Shown piece by piece: positions 24,999 through 35,014 of a stretch of DNA of 64,000 bases; the stretch's first letter is position 1, and each line of letters begins with the position of its first letter. The translations under genes and the position numbers were made by a program. The notes beneath the pieces were generated by a model. It was not told where the DNA came from, did no database searches, and was given only the letters and a program-made list of their open reading frames with translations. This DNA is from a virus: positions 1 to 64,000 of IMG/VR virus record IMGVR_UViG_3300027833_000013. One strand, written 5' to 3'.

Positions 24999-25638
24999 TC
25001 CGTCAATAGTTTGGAGCAATGATGTAGACATCGAAGCGTTAAAAGAATTTTACAAACCTGATTATATTGCACCAAAGTGCGTAATTGGACTAGACCGAGA
25101 CGGCGTTATTAATGTAGACATTGGTGATTACGTTTATAAAGTTGAAGATTGGGAGTTTGAAGAAGGTAGCTTAGATGCTATTGTTAAGATTCGCAAACTC
25201 GGACATAAAATTGTTATTATTACAAATCAAGGCGGTATTGCAAAAGGTTTATATACTGAGCAAGACGTTGATAAAGTTCATGAACATATGTTTCAAAAAC
25301 TCGGCGAAGCAGGTTGTCCTAGTATCGACGGATTATACTATAGTGCATGTAGTCATAAGTCAGATATGTATGCAAAGCCAAATGCAGGAATGTTTAAACG
25401 TGCTGAGAAAGAAATTCCGCATGTAAAATTTAAGCATGGGTATTATGCAGGCGACAGACTTAGAGATTTAAAAGCCGCTATGAAAGTAGGTGCAAGACCT
25501 GTGTTAATACGCACTGGTCATGGCATTGAAACTGAAGAATTAATCAACAGTCGTTTTTCATATAAAAAAATTGCAAAAGCAATGTTAGCATTTGATAATT
25601 TGGCAGCATTTGCTGATTATCTAGAAACTGCACACTAA
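24991..25638 (+). CDS. gmhB: GmhB-like D,D-heptose-1,7-bisphosphate 7-phosphatase
   Basis: 215-aa HAD phosphatase with GLDRDGVIN (nucleophile D35, acid D37), IITNQGGIAKGLYTE (motif II, T78), KP at 129-130 (motif III Lys) and AGDRLRDL (motif IV, D155). The DRDGVIN...TNQ.GIA.G pattern is diagnostic for the GmhB/HisB-N branch. The zinc loop has C120 and H122, but the second CxC pair of E. coli GmhB is replaced by YAKP, so metal binding differs. There is an N-terminal extension of about 28 residues. It removes the 7-phosphate between the two HldE reactions. Confidence 0.85.
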   Translation: MSNPSIVWSNDVDIEALKEFYKPDYIAPKCVIGLDRDGVINVDIGDYVYKVEDWEFEEGSLDAIVKIRKLGHKIVIITNQGGIAKGLYTEQDVDKVHEHMFQKLGEAGCPSIDGLYYSACSHKSDMYAKPNAGMFKRAEKEIPHVKFKHGYYAGDRLRDLKAAMKVGARPVLIRTGHGIETEELINSRFSYKKIAKAMLAFDNLAAFADYLETAH

Positions 25639-26192
25639 TGATTATAGTACGTGATGATCTAATCCCAGCTGAAATACAAGATTATCTACATATGCAAGTT
25701 TTTGGAAGTACAGATATTAATGCTATGCTTCCTTTAACTTGCAAAGTAGAACCTACGGCGTTTGATGGCGAAAATGAACTACCTGTTAGTTTCCAACATG
25801 TATTTAAAAGTAGTACTACTAACACTGACCATTTTGGTAATTTTAGTAAAGTTCCTCAAATTGTATTTGAAAAATTAGAAATGAATCTAATTGATATAAT
25901 ACAAGCACGACTGTTTATTACAGTGCCGCATAAGACTAAACTTCCTCACTACAAACCACATACAGATTTACCCTTACCTCATTTAGCACTAATATATTAT
26001 GTAAATGACTCAGACGGAGATACTGTATTCTTTGAAGATAAGACAATAGAAAATAACTTTAAACTAGTAGAGAGACAACGGGTATCTCCTAAAAAAGGCC
26101 GAGTTGTATTGTTTGACGGGAGTCATTTACACGCTGGCGGATACCCAACTGATGTGCCTAGGTGTATTGTAAATTACAACATACACGCTTAG
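25638..26192 (+). CDS. 2OG-Fe(II) oxygenase, prolyl-hydroxylase-like, last gene of the operon
   Basis: 184 aa. HxD in KPHTDLP, the strand HLALIYYVNDSDGDTVFFED, PKKGRVVLFDGSHLHAGG (distal His) and Arg in VPRCIVNYN make a full ligand set. It starts by TAATG overlap with gmhB and ends by a 4-nt tail-to-tail overlap with the minus-strand giant gene, with no visible terminator between. The target is unknown. Confidence 0.82.
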   Translation: MIIVRDDLIPAEIQDYLHMQVFGSTDINAMLPLTCKVEPTAFDGENELPVSFQHVFKSSTTNTDHFGNFSKVPQIVFEKLEMNLIDIIQARLFITVPHKTKLPHYKPHTDLPLPHLALIYYVNDSDGDTVFFEDKTIENNFKLVERQRVSPKKGRVVLFDGSHLHAGGYPTDVPRCIVNYNIHA

Positions 26193-29100
26193 GCCTGCGC
26201 TTCGCCCCATCTAAGAATAATATTTCCAACTACATCACTACCTGTAGTTTTGTAAATATTAATAGCAAGTACGTCTGGTCCATTTGGGAATGTACCTCTG
26301 CCACCTAACGTAGTATTTGTAAGTTCTTTTAGACTTGTAAGATCTAATGAAGCTCTTTCATTAGGCGTTGAAATAAATGATAGTACAGTTTCGCCTGGTT
26401 GGGCAAACGGTGGTTGCACAAACTGTAATATAATAGTGCCAGAGGATGCAGGAAACGAGCCAATCATTGCATTGTTAAACGTTAATTCATAAAAGCTAGT
26501 TCCAGCAAAGTTTTGTATTGCAATGTTGTTAACCAATGTACCTGAGGGGAACTCTGGACTAGTTGTATTGCCAGATATAGCAGTACCGTTGGCGCCGCCT
26601 GATGCTTCCCAACTTGCTGCCGATACAAACACACTGTTAGTATTTGAAACTGTCCCGCCCTTTGTTAATGTCATGTGATTAGATGTGTTAGCACTTACAG
26701 AACCTGATAGCCTTCTACTTAATCTAAAGTATCCGTAATTACCAGTCTGGTTCATATATGCATCCGAAACTGTTGTGTTAGATCGAATGTTAGATCCAGT
26801 TATTGGCACACCAATAACTGATTCAGTTTCATATGTTCCAAATGTAGCTCTAAAGTCAACAGCACTTACATACAAGTATTGACTATTGTTACCTGAATTA
26901 TACTGTCCACTATCTAATACTGCATTGATTGGATTAAGAGCAGTAATTGTAGTTTCTGTCGCAGCCGCACCAGTTGACCACGTAATACCAGCACCTGACG
27001 CAATCTGCGCAAAGCTAGGTTGTCCACCTTGCGCAAGTCCAGACAATCCTGTCCAGTTAACTAGTGACGGGTTAGTTGGATAGTTTTGTGGATTAAGCAC
27101 CCCTTCAACAACAATACCTCCTGTGCTAGTTTCTGATGTAATTTCTAATCCTGTTAATAGCAACTGTGCTCTATTAAGTAATTCTCTATCACCTAAATCG
27201 CCTACAATAGCGTTACTAACACTAGGTGCAAGTCTAATCATAAATGCTGTTTGTTTTGTTGTACTAACTGTAATGCCTTGTTCAGCGTATGAGAAAATAT
27301 AACCACGATCTTCATCAAAGCCGCCGTCTGTAATAAACGCACTACCCCAGTGACTAATCAAAGGAGTTGTTGTATTACTAACTAACACAACTCCAACTTT
27401 TGCATTATGCCCATCTGCAACACCGGCAGTATATGTTCTTGATGCACCAGCTTGAAAGTTTGTTAATGAAGCTCCTCTAGAACACCCAGTTAATGTATTA
27501 GCAGTTTCATCTCTGCCGGTATATGTTATAAGTTCATTGTCAATGTATAATGTACCCGCATCAGGAAAGAAGTCTACATCGTCAAGTGTTAATGTAGTAT
27601 CACTTGATAATACTGCATTTTGCAAACGTCCCATTGCTCCTTCATTAGTAATTTCATAACGTACTGGCAAGTTACCTGAACGCATAAACGCTTCTGTATT
27701 GATGTTTGAGTTACGCATTCTGTGTGCATATACAAAGTTACCATCTGCGCCACGTACCATAAAGTCAATAAAACCAGCACCATACCAAGAATATTCAATT
27801 CCAATCATTTGCATTTTTGAAGTATCAATTTCATATCCACTTGGTCCAGTACCGTCCATTCTATCTAAGTTAAAGTCCGATTGTCTAACTTTCTTATCAC
27901 TTACTAAACATACCTTTGCACCTTGTGCAGTATTAACTCCGCGGTAATCTGGTGTAACATTAACCTCTGTTTGGCTATTAACATGCGCAACAACGTGTGT
28001 CATTCCTCTAATAACAATTCTATCGCCTGTTTTTAATTGGTCTTGGAATCGTGTATTTGTTCCAGTTAATACGTTTGTATCTGGAGCAATCGTTGCAGTG
28101 CCTGCAACTTGTTTTGTTGATGTTCTCTGATTTACTAATAAATTTGTGCCGTCATATTCCCAATAAATTCCGTTTTGGTCGTCAAACACCCCTGATCGAA
28201 CTGTTGCACCATGCCACGTATCTGTTGATACTTGGCAATTGAAACTTAATGATCCTGTAGTATTCCCTAATCTTAAATTAGCAGTTATTTCAAAAGTACG
28301 TTCGTCAATGATGTCATTTACAATGTATGTACTATTATAACCAGCAGTGTCAACACCGACAATTTTGATGCCTGCGCCAATCTGCAATCCGTGATCGTTA
28401 TCGTCACATGTTACAGTAATAGTCGATCCTGTTTCTAATCCAGATGATGTTATGCTACGTAAATCGTAACTTGGGGCAAATAACGCACCAGTTGTATACA
28501 TAATGCCCTTACCTGATTGGTAACGAATATACTTTTTACTTTGACGTATTGCCTGCGCCCCGTGTTGTGGACCACCTGTGCCTAATTGCACACCACCGTC
28601 ATATGGTCTGTGTATAAAGAAGCTGTCTGGTCTAGGATACACAGTAGCGTTAACAATATTAGTAGCATCTGTAACAATTGCACCAACTGCACGAGCTGTG
28701 TAGTCTAGTGTTGTTTTAGTAGGTATTGCAACTGCTAAGAATGATCCAGCCGCTAAGTTGTGATTATTTGAGTTATCATCACTGGATACTGTTGTAATAA
28801 ATGTATCGCCAGGTACTAATCCATGCGGACTACTAAATGTGATTCTCATAGTAGCTAGTGCTTCAAACGTAATATTTGCAAGTAAAGCTAATTCTGCGGT
28901 TACTGCCGCATCAATAGTAACGGTTGAATACAGTGCCAAATCGTCGCCGGCATATGCATCGCCAATGGCAGTATATGTTACAATTGCGCCAGCACTATCA
29001 ATCGATGCAACTTGAATTTCGACATCGTGGGTACTAGGTGATCCTCCTAAACTGCCGCCACCTATAAGCAATCGGTTGCCTACAGCATAGCCAGATCCCG

Positions 29101-32100
29101 GGTTACTACCTGTTATTGTATATGTTCCTACACTACTGTCAGCAAGGGTTCCGTCTCTTAAAATATTAAATGTAGCACCATTACCTGCAAGCGAAGCATT
29201 TTGTATTACAATGTTTGTGAATGACGCTGTACCGGACGTACCAGTACCAGAAGCTGATACTGCTGTAATGGCACCAGTGCCGTCAACATTTGTAATAGCT
29301 ATAGTAATGTCATTTGCAGGAGTTACACCTGATACATCAGTACCAAGTATCGTAAATGTTTGGTTTTGCACATAGTTTGAGCCTGCGCCGGCAATTGTTA
29401 CAGTGTATGTTTCGCTTGCTAATGCAACGTTAAACGTAGCACCCGAGCCATTAAACACTTCGCTAGTAGTACCTGTCTGGGCGCCTGCATTGTTTGCTGA
29501 GCCCGAAACAGTGGCACTAGTAATTGATCCGGAACCGTCAACTCCCGTAATAGTTATAGTAGCATTGTTTGCAGGGGATGCACCACCTACTAGTGTTCCT
29601 GCAATTGTTAATGTTTCTGCATCTATATAACCTGTACCTACGTTGTTTAGTATAACAGAATATACTGCACCAGTACGTGTTACATCAAATGTTGCGTCGG
29701 TGCCAGTGCCGCCTGTAGTTGCTACGTCAGTATAACTAGCAGTTGCATCCGGTGCTGTACCTGTTATTGATGTGCCTGTTATAAATCCGCCAGTGCCAAT
29801 TGCAGAAACTAATATAATCATATCATTGGTGCCATTACTACCGTTTGTAAACTGGCTACCTGGTACTTTTAATCTGTCATTTACAACGTATCCACTTGTC
29901 CCTCTAAGGGCTGTACCGACTGCACTAAAAGTTAACAGTGGGCCTGCAGTTAGTGTTGAGTCATTATCAACATCTGTAATAGTTAGTACTAAATCATTAG
30001 TTGGAGATGTTCCGCCTAATGTAGTACCCTGTATTGTTATTGTTTGGTTAGGAGCATAATCGTCGCCTGCGGCATCTAGTGTAACAGTATATGCGGCACC
30101 GTTAACAGCAATGTCAAATGTTGCGCCTGTGCCTACTAATGTTTGTGCAGTACCGATGTTATTATATGTTGCCGAGTTAACTGCTGTACCAGCAGTTGAA
30201 AGTGTAAGTATTTCGCCGCCAGTGTCAACAGTGTTGACAGTTATTGTTAGATCGTTAGCTGGAGATGTTCCGCCTAGTACTGCACCCGAAACTGTAATTG
30301 TCTCGTTTTCCGCATATCCCGAACCTATTTGACTTATTGTTGCACTGTATGTTGATCCGTTAATTTGTATGTTAAATGCCGCTCCGACACCAGAACTACC
30401 AGTTGTAAACGCTGGTTGGATTACGGTTGACGTTGAGTTCGCACCAGAACCAGTAACACTAAATCCTGTTGGAAATCCTACTGAACTAACAGTTGTAATT
30501 GTTATTTGTGCATCATTGGCAGGTGATGTACCGTTAAGACTAGTGCCAGGAATTTTTATTATATCGTAAGGAGCATATCCTGTTACACCTGATTCATTAT
30601 CGTCGATAGCAACGCTATACGAATTGTTCAACATTGAAATATTCCAAAGTGCTCCAACGCCGGCGCCGCCGCTTGTAGTTCCGCTTTGGTCTAAATATTC
30701 AGGCTCTACTAATGTTGCACTATATGCATTGCCGGCATAAGTCACGTCCCAAATACCGCCTACACCGTTACCATGATTTAATGTAGCATTAGGCGCACTA
30801 AACGATCCAGTACCATTAAATGCGATACCCGAAGGAGTAATTGCTAATACTTCTCCACTTGTATCAATATTGTCAACAGTAAAGGATGCATCGTTTGTTG
30901 GACTTTGTCCACCTAATACATCGCCAGCTACAAATAATTGGTCGCCTACTGAATAATCGTTACCTGATAGAACAATATTGTCTACTGTATAAACGCCGCT
31001 TGCTCTACTAATATTTAATATTAATCCATTACCTAAAGACACAATATTAGTAACAGTAACATCTGTATAGTTTACTAAGTTACCTTTAATTTCTGCTGTG
31101 GTTTGATCGTTAAATGTAATAGTATTACCTAAAACACTATTAACAATCATTCCTTGGCCGTCACCTCTATCTGCGGCTTGTCCTGCAAGAACCCCAGTTG
31201 GTGATTGTACTACAATTTGAGTTGAACCAATTGTAGTATCAGCTGTCATTACCGGTGTTACTATAACACCACCGGCTCCAACTTTACCAGTTACCTGTGC
31301 GCCGGTTGTAATTCCTGTACCTGACATAGGAGAACCAATTTCTGGTGCCGCCCCTACAGTTACAATAAACGGAATTACATCTTCGCCTACTGGTACAGTA
31401 AGTGCTGGTTGAATAGTACCACTACTACCGTTACTTTGCACAACCACACTAGGTGATTCACCAATTGACGATCCTGTATAAAATCCTGCTTGTCTTAATT
31501 GTGTTGATTCGACTTGGATATCAATTGTTCCGCCATCGCCAACTTTTGCCTTAGCATAATATGTAAACGTAGTTTGTGAAGGAACTTCTGTAATAATAAA
31601 TGCACCCTCAGCTCTTGCAACACCAACAATACCTTGATTCAATCCCTTAACAGTTACCGCATCACCGTCTACTAATCCGTGTGCACCAACTGTAGTAATA
31701 GTAATAAGTGAAGCACCAACTCCGCCAGTTCCTGCTGAACTATCTGTTCTTACTAAAGATACATCAGTTTCTGTTCCTGGAATTTCGTATACTGATGGAT
31801 ACCCGCGCATTGTAGCAATAGCACTCCATTTAGTAGGTTGTAATCCGTACTCAAAGTCAGCATCTAACATACTAACCGGAGGAGCAATACGCATACGTTC
31901 AATAGCGTCTGTGCCAAATTCATATGGCCTTACTATAAGTTCGTCTGTGTCAACAAATATTTGTAATTCATCTGTACTTAATGATGTTGCAGTAGTATAA
32001 TTTAATTTAACTGTAGTAACTGCGTCAGTTACTTGTAGGTATTTTCTAAAGTCTTCGTCTGCATAAAACTGTTCGCCGGAAGTTCCTACATAACCTCTAT

Positions 32101-33622
32101 CCTGTGTAGTAACACCGCCTTTAAGTACTTCATTGAATGTGTATATTACTTCATTGTCAGTTGTGTTAGTAATTAATAATATGTCTGCACTATCATAGTT
32201 TCCAATAAATTTAACATATCCTGCGCCAGTATCTTCAAACGTCGGTAATGCTGTTAATCCTGTTGTAATTACGTTAACAATAACAGAAACTAATGTGTCA
32301 ATCCTAGCAGTCGCAGTTACACCTTCGTATACTATTGTAGTATCTGTAACTTGATCAACAAGTCCTAATTTAGGCCAAATAACTTCTGGCATAATATAAT
32401 CAGTAATTAAATCACCGATGTGTGCATGTGTATCAATTTCTGGTACTCTGTTACCGTCTACTTGAGCAGTTTCTCCGTCCCAGTACTTTTTAGCATACTT
32501 ACTAGTTACACTGTTTCCGCCATATCTTAAATCATTTAAATATCCAGTTAAGATATAACCTAAATCTCTTTCACATTTAGCTTGGTTGTATGTGTATGTT
32601 AATGGCCAACAAACATCAAGCACAATTTGAGCCTTTGCTGTATCAATTGCTGCCTTGGCAGTTTGTATTGATGTAGACGCCCACGTAAGTCCTGGCACTG
32701 TTCTAGTTAATGCATCTAACGAACTAGTTCCACTTTCTACAACATCTGCCACAATATCAATTAATTCGGAACATAAAATTCCTGTAGCACTGTCTGCATT
32801 TGTTCCTGATGTTACTTGAACTTCTGTATTTCCAGAACTTACAGTAACCGTTTCACCTTTAACTACTTTATCAATAACTGTTTGTAAATGTCTATATGCC
32901 GCAACAGTTTGTGCTTGATGTTCAGCTGTAATACCTGTGTTGCCACTTGCCGCATAATTATTAAAGAATTTAGCACTATCATAGCTTGCACTATTTCCGC
33001 CATATAAGATATCGTACGTTGCGGCATATAATGCATATTTTGTATCTCTAGTACACTTAGCAATATCATGATTGTGTGCTGGATAAGTTACGTCAACCCA
33101 TGCATTAACTTCGGCTGCCATAAAGTCTAAGTTTGCAAGTATTTTACTTTTAGCGGCAATGACATCAGCAGTAGCATCTGACGGATTTGTGTAAGTTGGT
33201 GCATTAGCATTAGCTCTTCCATTTTGTGCAATGTCGTCAACCTCAACAAAGAATGCATTTGATCTTGAAACAGCATCAGCATCGGCTACTACTTGAGTAA
33301 GTGCGGCAACTGCTAATTTAGCTCTAGCAATTGTTCTGTACACAGTTGGAGATAAATCTAAACTGTTAACTTCTGCAAGTCCTAAAAAGTATGCGTTATA
33401 CGTTGACTCTAGTCCGACATCCCAAGCAACTCCGTCAATCATATATCCTATATCACGGTGACATTTTGTTGCATCTATAACTTCTTTATTAATATAAGCA
33501 ATACTTTCTGCAAGTAAAAAAGCTCTATTTGCTTTAAGTAATGAGTATGCATTAGGGAAAAGGTTTTCCGCATATCCCATTCCAGGTTTAAATTTGTAAT
33601 TATTAATTCTCTTCTTTGCCAC
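26189..33622 (-). CDS. Giant repeat-containing virion/fibre protein (2477 aa)
   Basis: 2477 aa, GTG start (MAKKRINNYK) preceded by TTAGGA and beginning 4 nt past the stop of the previous gene. Residues 1-330 contain helical segments with a repeated C-x-RD-x2-Y pattern (TKCHRDIGYMIDG, KCTRDTKYALY, KCERDLGYILTGYL), also found in the 1694-aa fibre protein. About residues 864-1560 are at least eight imperfect 80-90-aa beta repeats. The last 900 residues contain beta-rich modules, including a TLYIDNELITYTGRD unit and a terminal FPNGPDVLAINIYKT segment. It resembles long marine-phage adhesin or tail-fibre proteins; the exact virion location is unknown. It is probably transcribed with the upstream genes from the late promoter at 34607. 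Confidence 0.7.
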   Translation of the reverse strand: MAKKRINNYKFKPGMGYAENLFPNAYSLLKANRAFLLAESIAYINKEVIDATKCHRDIGYMIDGVAWDVGLESTYNAYFLGLAEVNSLDLSPTVYRTIARAKLAVAALTQVVADADAVSRSNAFFVEVDDIAQNGRANANAPTYTNPSDATADVIAAKSKILANLDFMAAEVNAWVDVTYPAHNHDIAKCTRDTKYALYAATYDILYGGNSASYDSAKFFNNYAASGNTGITAEHQAQTVAAYRHLQTVIDKVVKGETVTVSSGNTEVQVTSGTNADSATGILCSELIDIVADVVESGTSSLDALTRTVPGLTWASTSIQTAKAAIDTAKAQIVLDVCWPLTYTYNQAKCERDLGYILTGYLNDLRYGGNSVTSKYAKKYWDGETAQVDGNRVPEIDTHAHIGDLITDYIMPEVIWPKLGLVDQVTDTTIVYEGVTATARIDTLVSVIVNVITTGLTALPTFEDTGAGYVKFIGNYDSADILLITNTTDNEVIYTFNEVLKGGVTTQDRGYVGTSGEQFYADEDFRKYLQVTDAVTTVKLNYTTATSLSTDELQIFVDTDELIVRPYEFGTDAIERMRIAPPVSMLDADFEYGLQPTKWSAIATMRGYPSVYEIPGTETDVSLVRTDSSAGTGGVGASLITITTVGAHGLVDGDAVTVKGLNQGIVGVARAEGAFIITEVPSQTTFTYYAKAKVGDGGTIDIQVESTQLRQAGFYTGSSIGESPSVVVQSNGSSGTIQPALTVPVGEDVIPFIVTVGAAPEIGSPMSGTGITTGAQVTGKVGAGGVIVTPVMTADTTIGSTQIVVQSPTGVLAGQAADRGDGQGMIVNSVLGNTITFNDQTTAEIKGNLVNYTDVTVTNIVSLGNGLILNISRASGVYTVDNIVLSGNDYSVGDQLFVAGDVLGGQSPTNDASFTVDNIDTSGEVLAITPSGIAFNGTGSFSAPNATLNHGNGVGGIWDVTYAGNAYSATLVEPEYLDQSGTTSGGAGVGALWNISMLNNSYSVAIDDNESGVTGYAPYDIIKIPGTSLNGTSPANDAQITITTVSSVGFPTGFSVTGSGANSTSTVIQPAFTTGSSGVGAAFNIQINGSTYSATISQIGSGYAENETITVSGAVLGGTSPANDLTITVNTVDTGGEILTLSTAGTAVNSATYNNIGTAQTLVGTGATFDIAVNGAAYTVTLDAAGDDYAPNQTITIQGTTLGGTSPTNDLVLTITDVDNDSTLTAGPLLTFSAVGTALRGTSGYVVNDRLKVPGSQFTNGSNGTNDMIILVSAIGTGGFITGTSITGTAPDATASYTDVATTGGTGTDATFDVTRTGAVYSVILNNVGTGYIDAETLTIAGTLVGGASPANNATITITGVDGSGSITSATVSGSANNAGAQTGTTSEVFNGSGATFNVALASETYTVTIAGAGSNYVQNQTFTILGTDVSGVTPANDITIAITNVDGTGAITAVSASGTGTSGTASFTNIVIQNASLAGNGATFNILRDGTLADSSVGTYTITGSNPGSGYAVGNRLLIGGGSLGGSPSTHDVEIQVASIDSAGAIVTYTAIGDAYAGDDLALYSTVTIDAAVTAELALLANITFEALATMRITFSSPHGLVPGDTFITTVSSDDNSNNHNLAAGSFLAVAIPTKTTLDYTARAVGAIVTDATNIVNATVYPRPDSFFIHRPYDGGVQLGTGGPQHGAQAIRQSKKYIRYQSGKGIMYTTGALFAPSYDLRSITSSGLETGSTITVTCDDNDHGLQIGAGIKIVGVDTAGYNSTYIVNDIIDERTFEITANLRLGNTTGSLSFNCQVSTDTWHGATVRSGVFDDQNGIYWEYDGTNLLVNQRTSTKQVAGTATIAPDTNVLTGTNTRFQDQLKTGDRIVIRGMTHVVAHVNSQTEVNVTPDYRGVNTAQGAKVCLVSDKKVRQSDFNLDRMDGTGPSGYEIDTSKMQMIGIEYSWYGAGFIDFMVRGADGNFVYAHRMRNSNINTEAFMRSGNLPVRYEITNEGAMGRLQNAVLSSDTTLTLDDVDFFPDAGTLYIDNELITYTGRDETANTLTGCSRGASLTNFQAGASRTYTAGVADGHNAKVGVVLVSNTTTPLISHWGSAFITDGGFDEDRGYIFSYAEQGITVSTTKQTAFMIRLAPSVSNAIVGDLGDRELLNRAQLLLTGLEITSETSTGGIVVEGVLNPQNYPTNPSLVNWTGLSGLAQGGQPSFAQIASGAGITWSTGAAATETTITALNPINAVLDSGQYNSGNNSQYLYVSAVDFRATFGTYETESVIGVPITGSNIRSNTTVSDAYMNQTGNYGYFRLSRRLSGSVSANTSNHMTLTKGGTVSNTNSVFVSAASWEASGGANGTAISGNTTSPEFPSGTLVNNIAIQNFAGTSFYELTFNNAMIGSFPASSGTIILQFVQPPFAQPGETVLSFISTPNERASLDLTSLKELTNTTLGGRGTFPNGPDVLAINIYKTTGSDVVGNIILRWGEAQA
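28940..31030 (-). repeat. Array of about eight 80-90-aa protein repeats in the giant fibre gene
   Basis: Each unit runs GVGATFD-like start, a YTVTL strand, a GxGYxxNxTITIxGTxLGGTSPANDxxITIT core and a GxIxxxSxxG tail. The nucleotide copies have diverged, so the array is old or selected for protein structure, not a recent tandem duplication. Boundaries are estimated by eye. Confidence 0.75.
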
Positions 33623-33625
33623 GTT

Positions 33626-34585
33626 CTAAATTCCTAATGCAATTGCAAGTGCCGTTGCTGTTGAGTCTACGTACTTCTTATTACTTATGTCAGTTGAAGC
33701 AGTAGCATCCTTAGTCACGGTAGCCGCAGTAAATGCCGCTGTTGAAGGAGATGTTGCTCCTATCGTAGTTTTGTTAATAGTAGTATCTGTTACCGGAACA
33801 GTAGATCCTAATGTTGTAATAATGCCACTTTGGCTTCCTCCTACAACAATTTCAATTTTATTTCCTGCGTCTAAAACAATGTTTGTTCCAGCAGTAAATG
33901 ATGCTACGCCTAATCCGTTTGCATTAATGCCAGTTGCAGTTAGTGTACCGCCTACAAACATATCTTTAGTAACACTTGCGCCGCCTGCAACTGTTAGCGC
34001 ACCTTCGCCTATTTTAGTTGAATTAGCAGTTGATGTTACTGCTAATGTTAATAAGCCTGATGCTCCAGTAACTACTAAGTCGCTAAAACTACCTGTGCCT
34101 GTTACTATTGGATCAACTACTGTAATAGTGCCCTTTGGTGTACCGTCTGCATCACCATAATATAATGTTGCAGGTGCATCGGCAGCAACTGAAATAACAA
34201 CTTTACCTGAAGTTTTACCTTGGGCCGCAAATCCTTGTGATATTATATTGTCTGTTGCAGTATGTGCTATACCTGTGTTGTAAAGTGTCGAACCGTCTGT
34301 ATTAATTAAATTAAATGTAATAGTTGATAGTGCAAGTGTAAAAGAGTATGATGTGCCTCTAGTAAATTCTATAGACGGATTATTAGATGCAGGAACAGTA
34401 AAATCGTCACTTGCTAATCTAAAATTAGAACTTACTTCTGTTACAGAGTAATCACCTGCACTGCTAGAAGTGCTTCCGCCAACATACTGTAACGAAGTAA
34501 CAACGACATTACCTGTTTCATCGACAGTAAATCCCGGACTCTTAAATCCATGATCTGATTCAAATTGACGGTATTCTATAGCCAC
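33626..34585 (-). CDS. Virion protein with cupredoxin-like beta domain (metal ligands absent)
   Basis: About 319 aa. I place the start at GTG 34585 (MAIEYRQFESDHGFKSPGF): TTGGAG lies 8 nt upstream, whereas the GTG at 34594 would overlap that site. Residues about 75-165 resemble the domain in the 52268-53002 protein (SYSFTL, a TGIAHT loop, ADAPATLYYGDADG), but the CxxHxxM copper ligands are replaced. The C-terminus has tail-fibre style STAAFTAATVTKDATASTDISNKKYVDS sequence, split here by Gly/Ala repeats. Likely a fibre-associated structural protein. Confidence 0.6.
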   Translation of the reverse strand: MAIEYRQFESDHGFKSPGFTVDETGNVVVTSLQYVGGSTSSSAGDYSVTEVSSNFRLASDDFTVPASNNPSIEFTRGTSYSFTLALSTITFNLINTDGSTLYNTGIAHTATDNIISQGFAAQGKTSGKVVISVAADAPATLYYGDADGTPKGTITVVDPIVTGTGSFSDLVVTGASGLLTLAVTSTANSTKIGEGALTVAGGASVTKDMFVGGTLTATGINANGLGVASFTAGTNIVLDAGNKIEIVVGGSQSGIITTLGSTVPVTDTTINKTTIGATSPSTAAFTAATVTKDATASTDISNKKYVDSTATALAIALGI

Positions 34586-34606
34586 TCGACACACTCCAAT
34601 ATAATG

Positions 34607-34614
34607 TATTTATC
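34607..34614 (-). promoter_or_regulatory. T4-type late promoter
   Basis: GATAAATACATTAT on the minus strand ahead of TTGGAG and the GTG at 34585. It probably also drives the 7.4-kb gene downstream. Confidence 0.75.
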
Positions 34615-34624
34615 CACTTTTGTA

Positions 34625-35014
34625 TTACGTATGGCTACGGAAATATGTTGCAGAAAAATATGCCTTTGCTCCTTTATCTGCAGGAGTTTTAGGGTTAAGA
34701 ATTAGTTCAACGTAAGAATTTGTTACAGAAGCAGTAATTGTAACTAAGTCACGTGTTGTGCTTGCCCTTCCGTATACTACCACCGACGCACTATTTGGCG
34801 ATGCTGTTAGTAATACCTTAATTACTTCTTTAATATCTTTACCTAGTTCAACGTTAAGTGTATATTCGGCAGAAGAAAAATCGCCCATGTGCCAACGATC
34901 GATTGCTAGATCTTGTTGAACGTTTTGCCACAATCCTTCATAAGAGAAGTGCGTACTACCTTTTAACAAGATAGTATTTCGCAGGCCTTTTTTTAGAAAC
35001 TTAGTTAAATCCAT
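34625..35014 (-). CDS. Small conserved virion protein, beta-rich
   Basis: 129 aa beginning MDLTKFLKKGLRNTILLKG. It has a WHMGDFSSAEYTLNVELG strand pair and an SVVVYGRASTTRDLV segment that recur in small proteins of marine T4-like phage fibre regions. No known domain. It has its own late promoter and TTAGGA site. Confidence 0.55.
   Translation of the reverse strand: MDLTKFLKKGLRNTILLKGSTHFSYEGLWQNVQQDLAIDRWHMGDFSSAEYTLNVELGKDIKEVIKVLLTASPNSASVVVYGRASTTRDLVTITASVTNSYVELILNPKTPADKGAKAYFSATYFRSHT

Noticed and set aside
28940-31030. Repeat array considered as CRISPR or DNA-level tandem repeat
   Set aside because: Units are protein-level repeats of about 250 bp with diverged nucleotides and no spacer structure.
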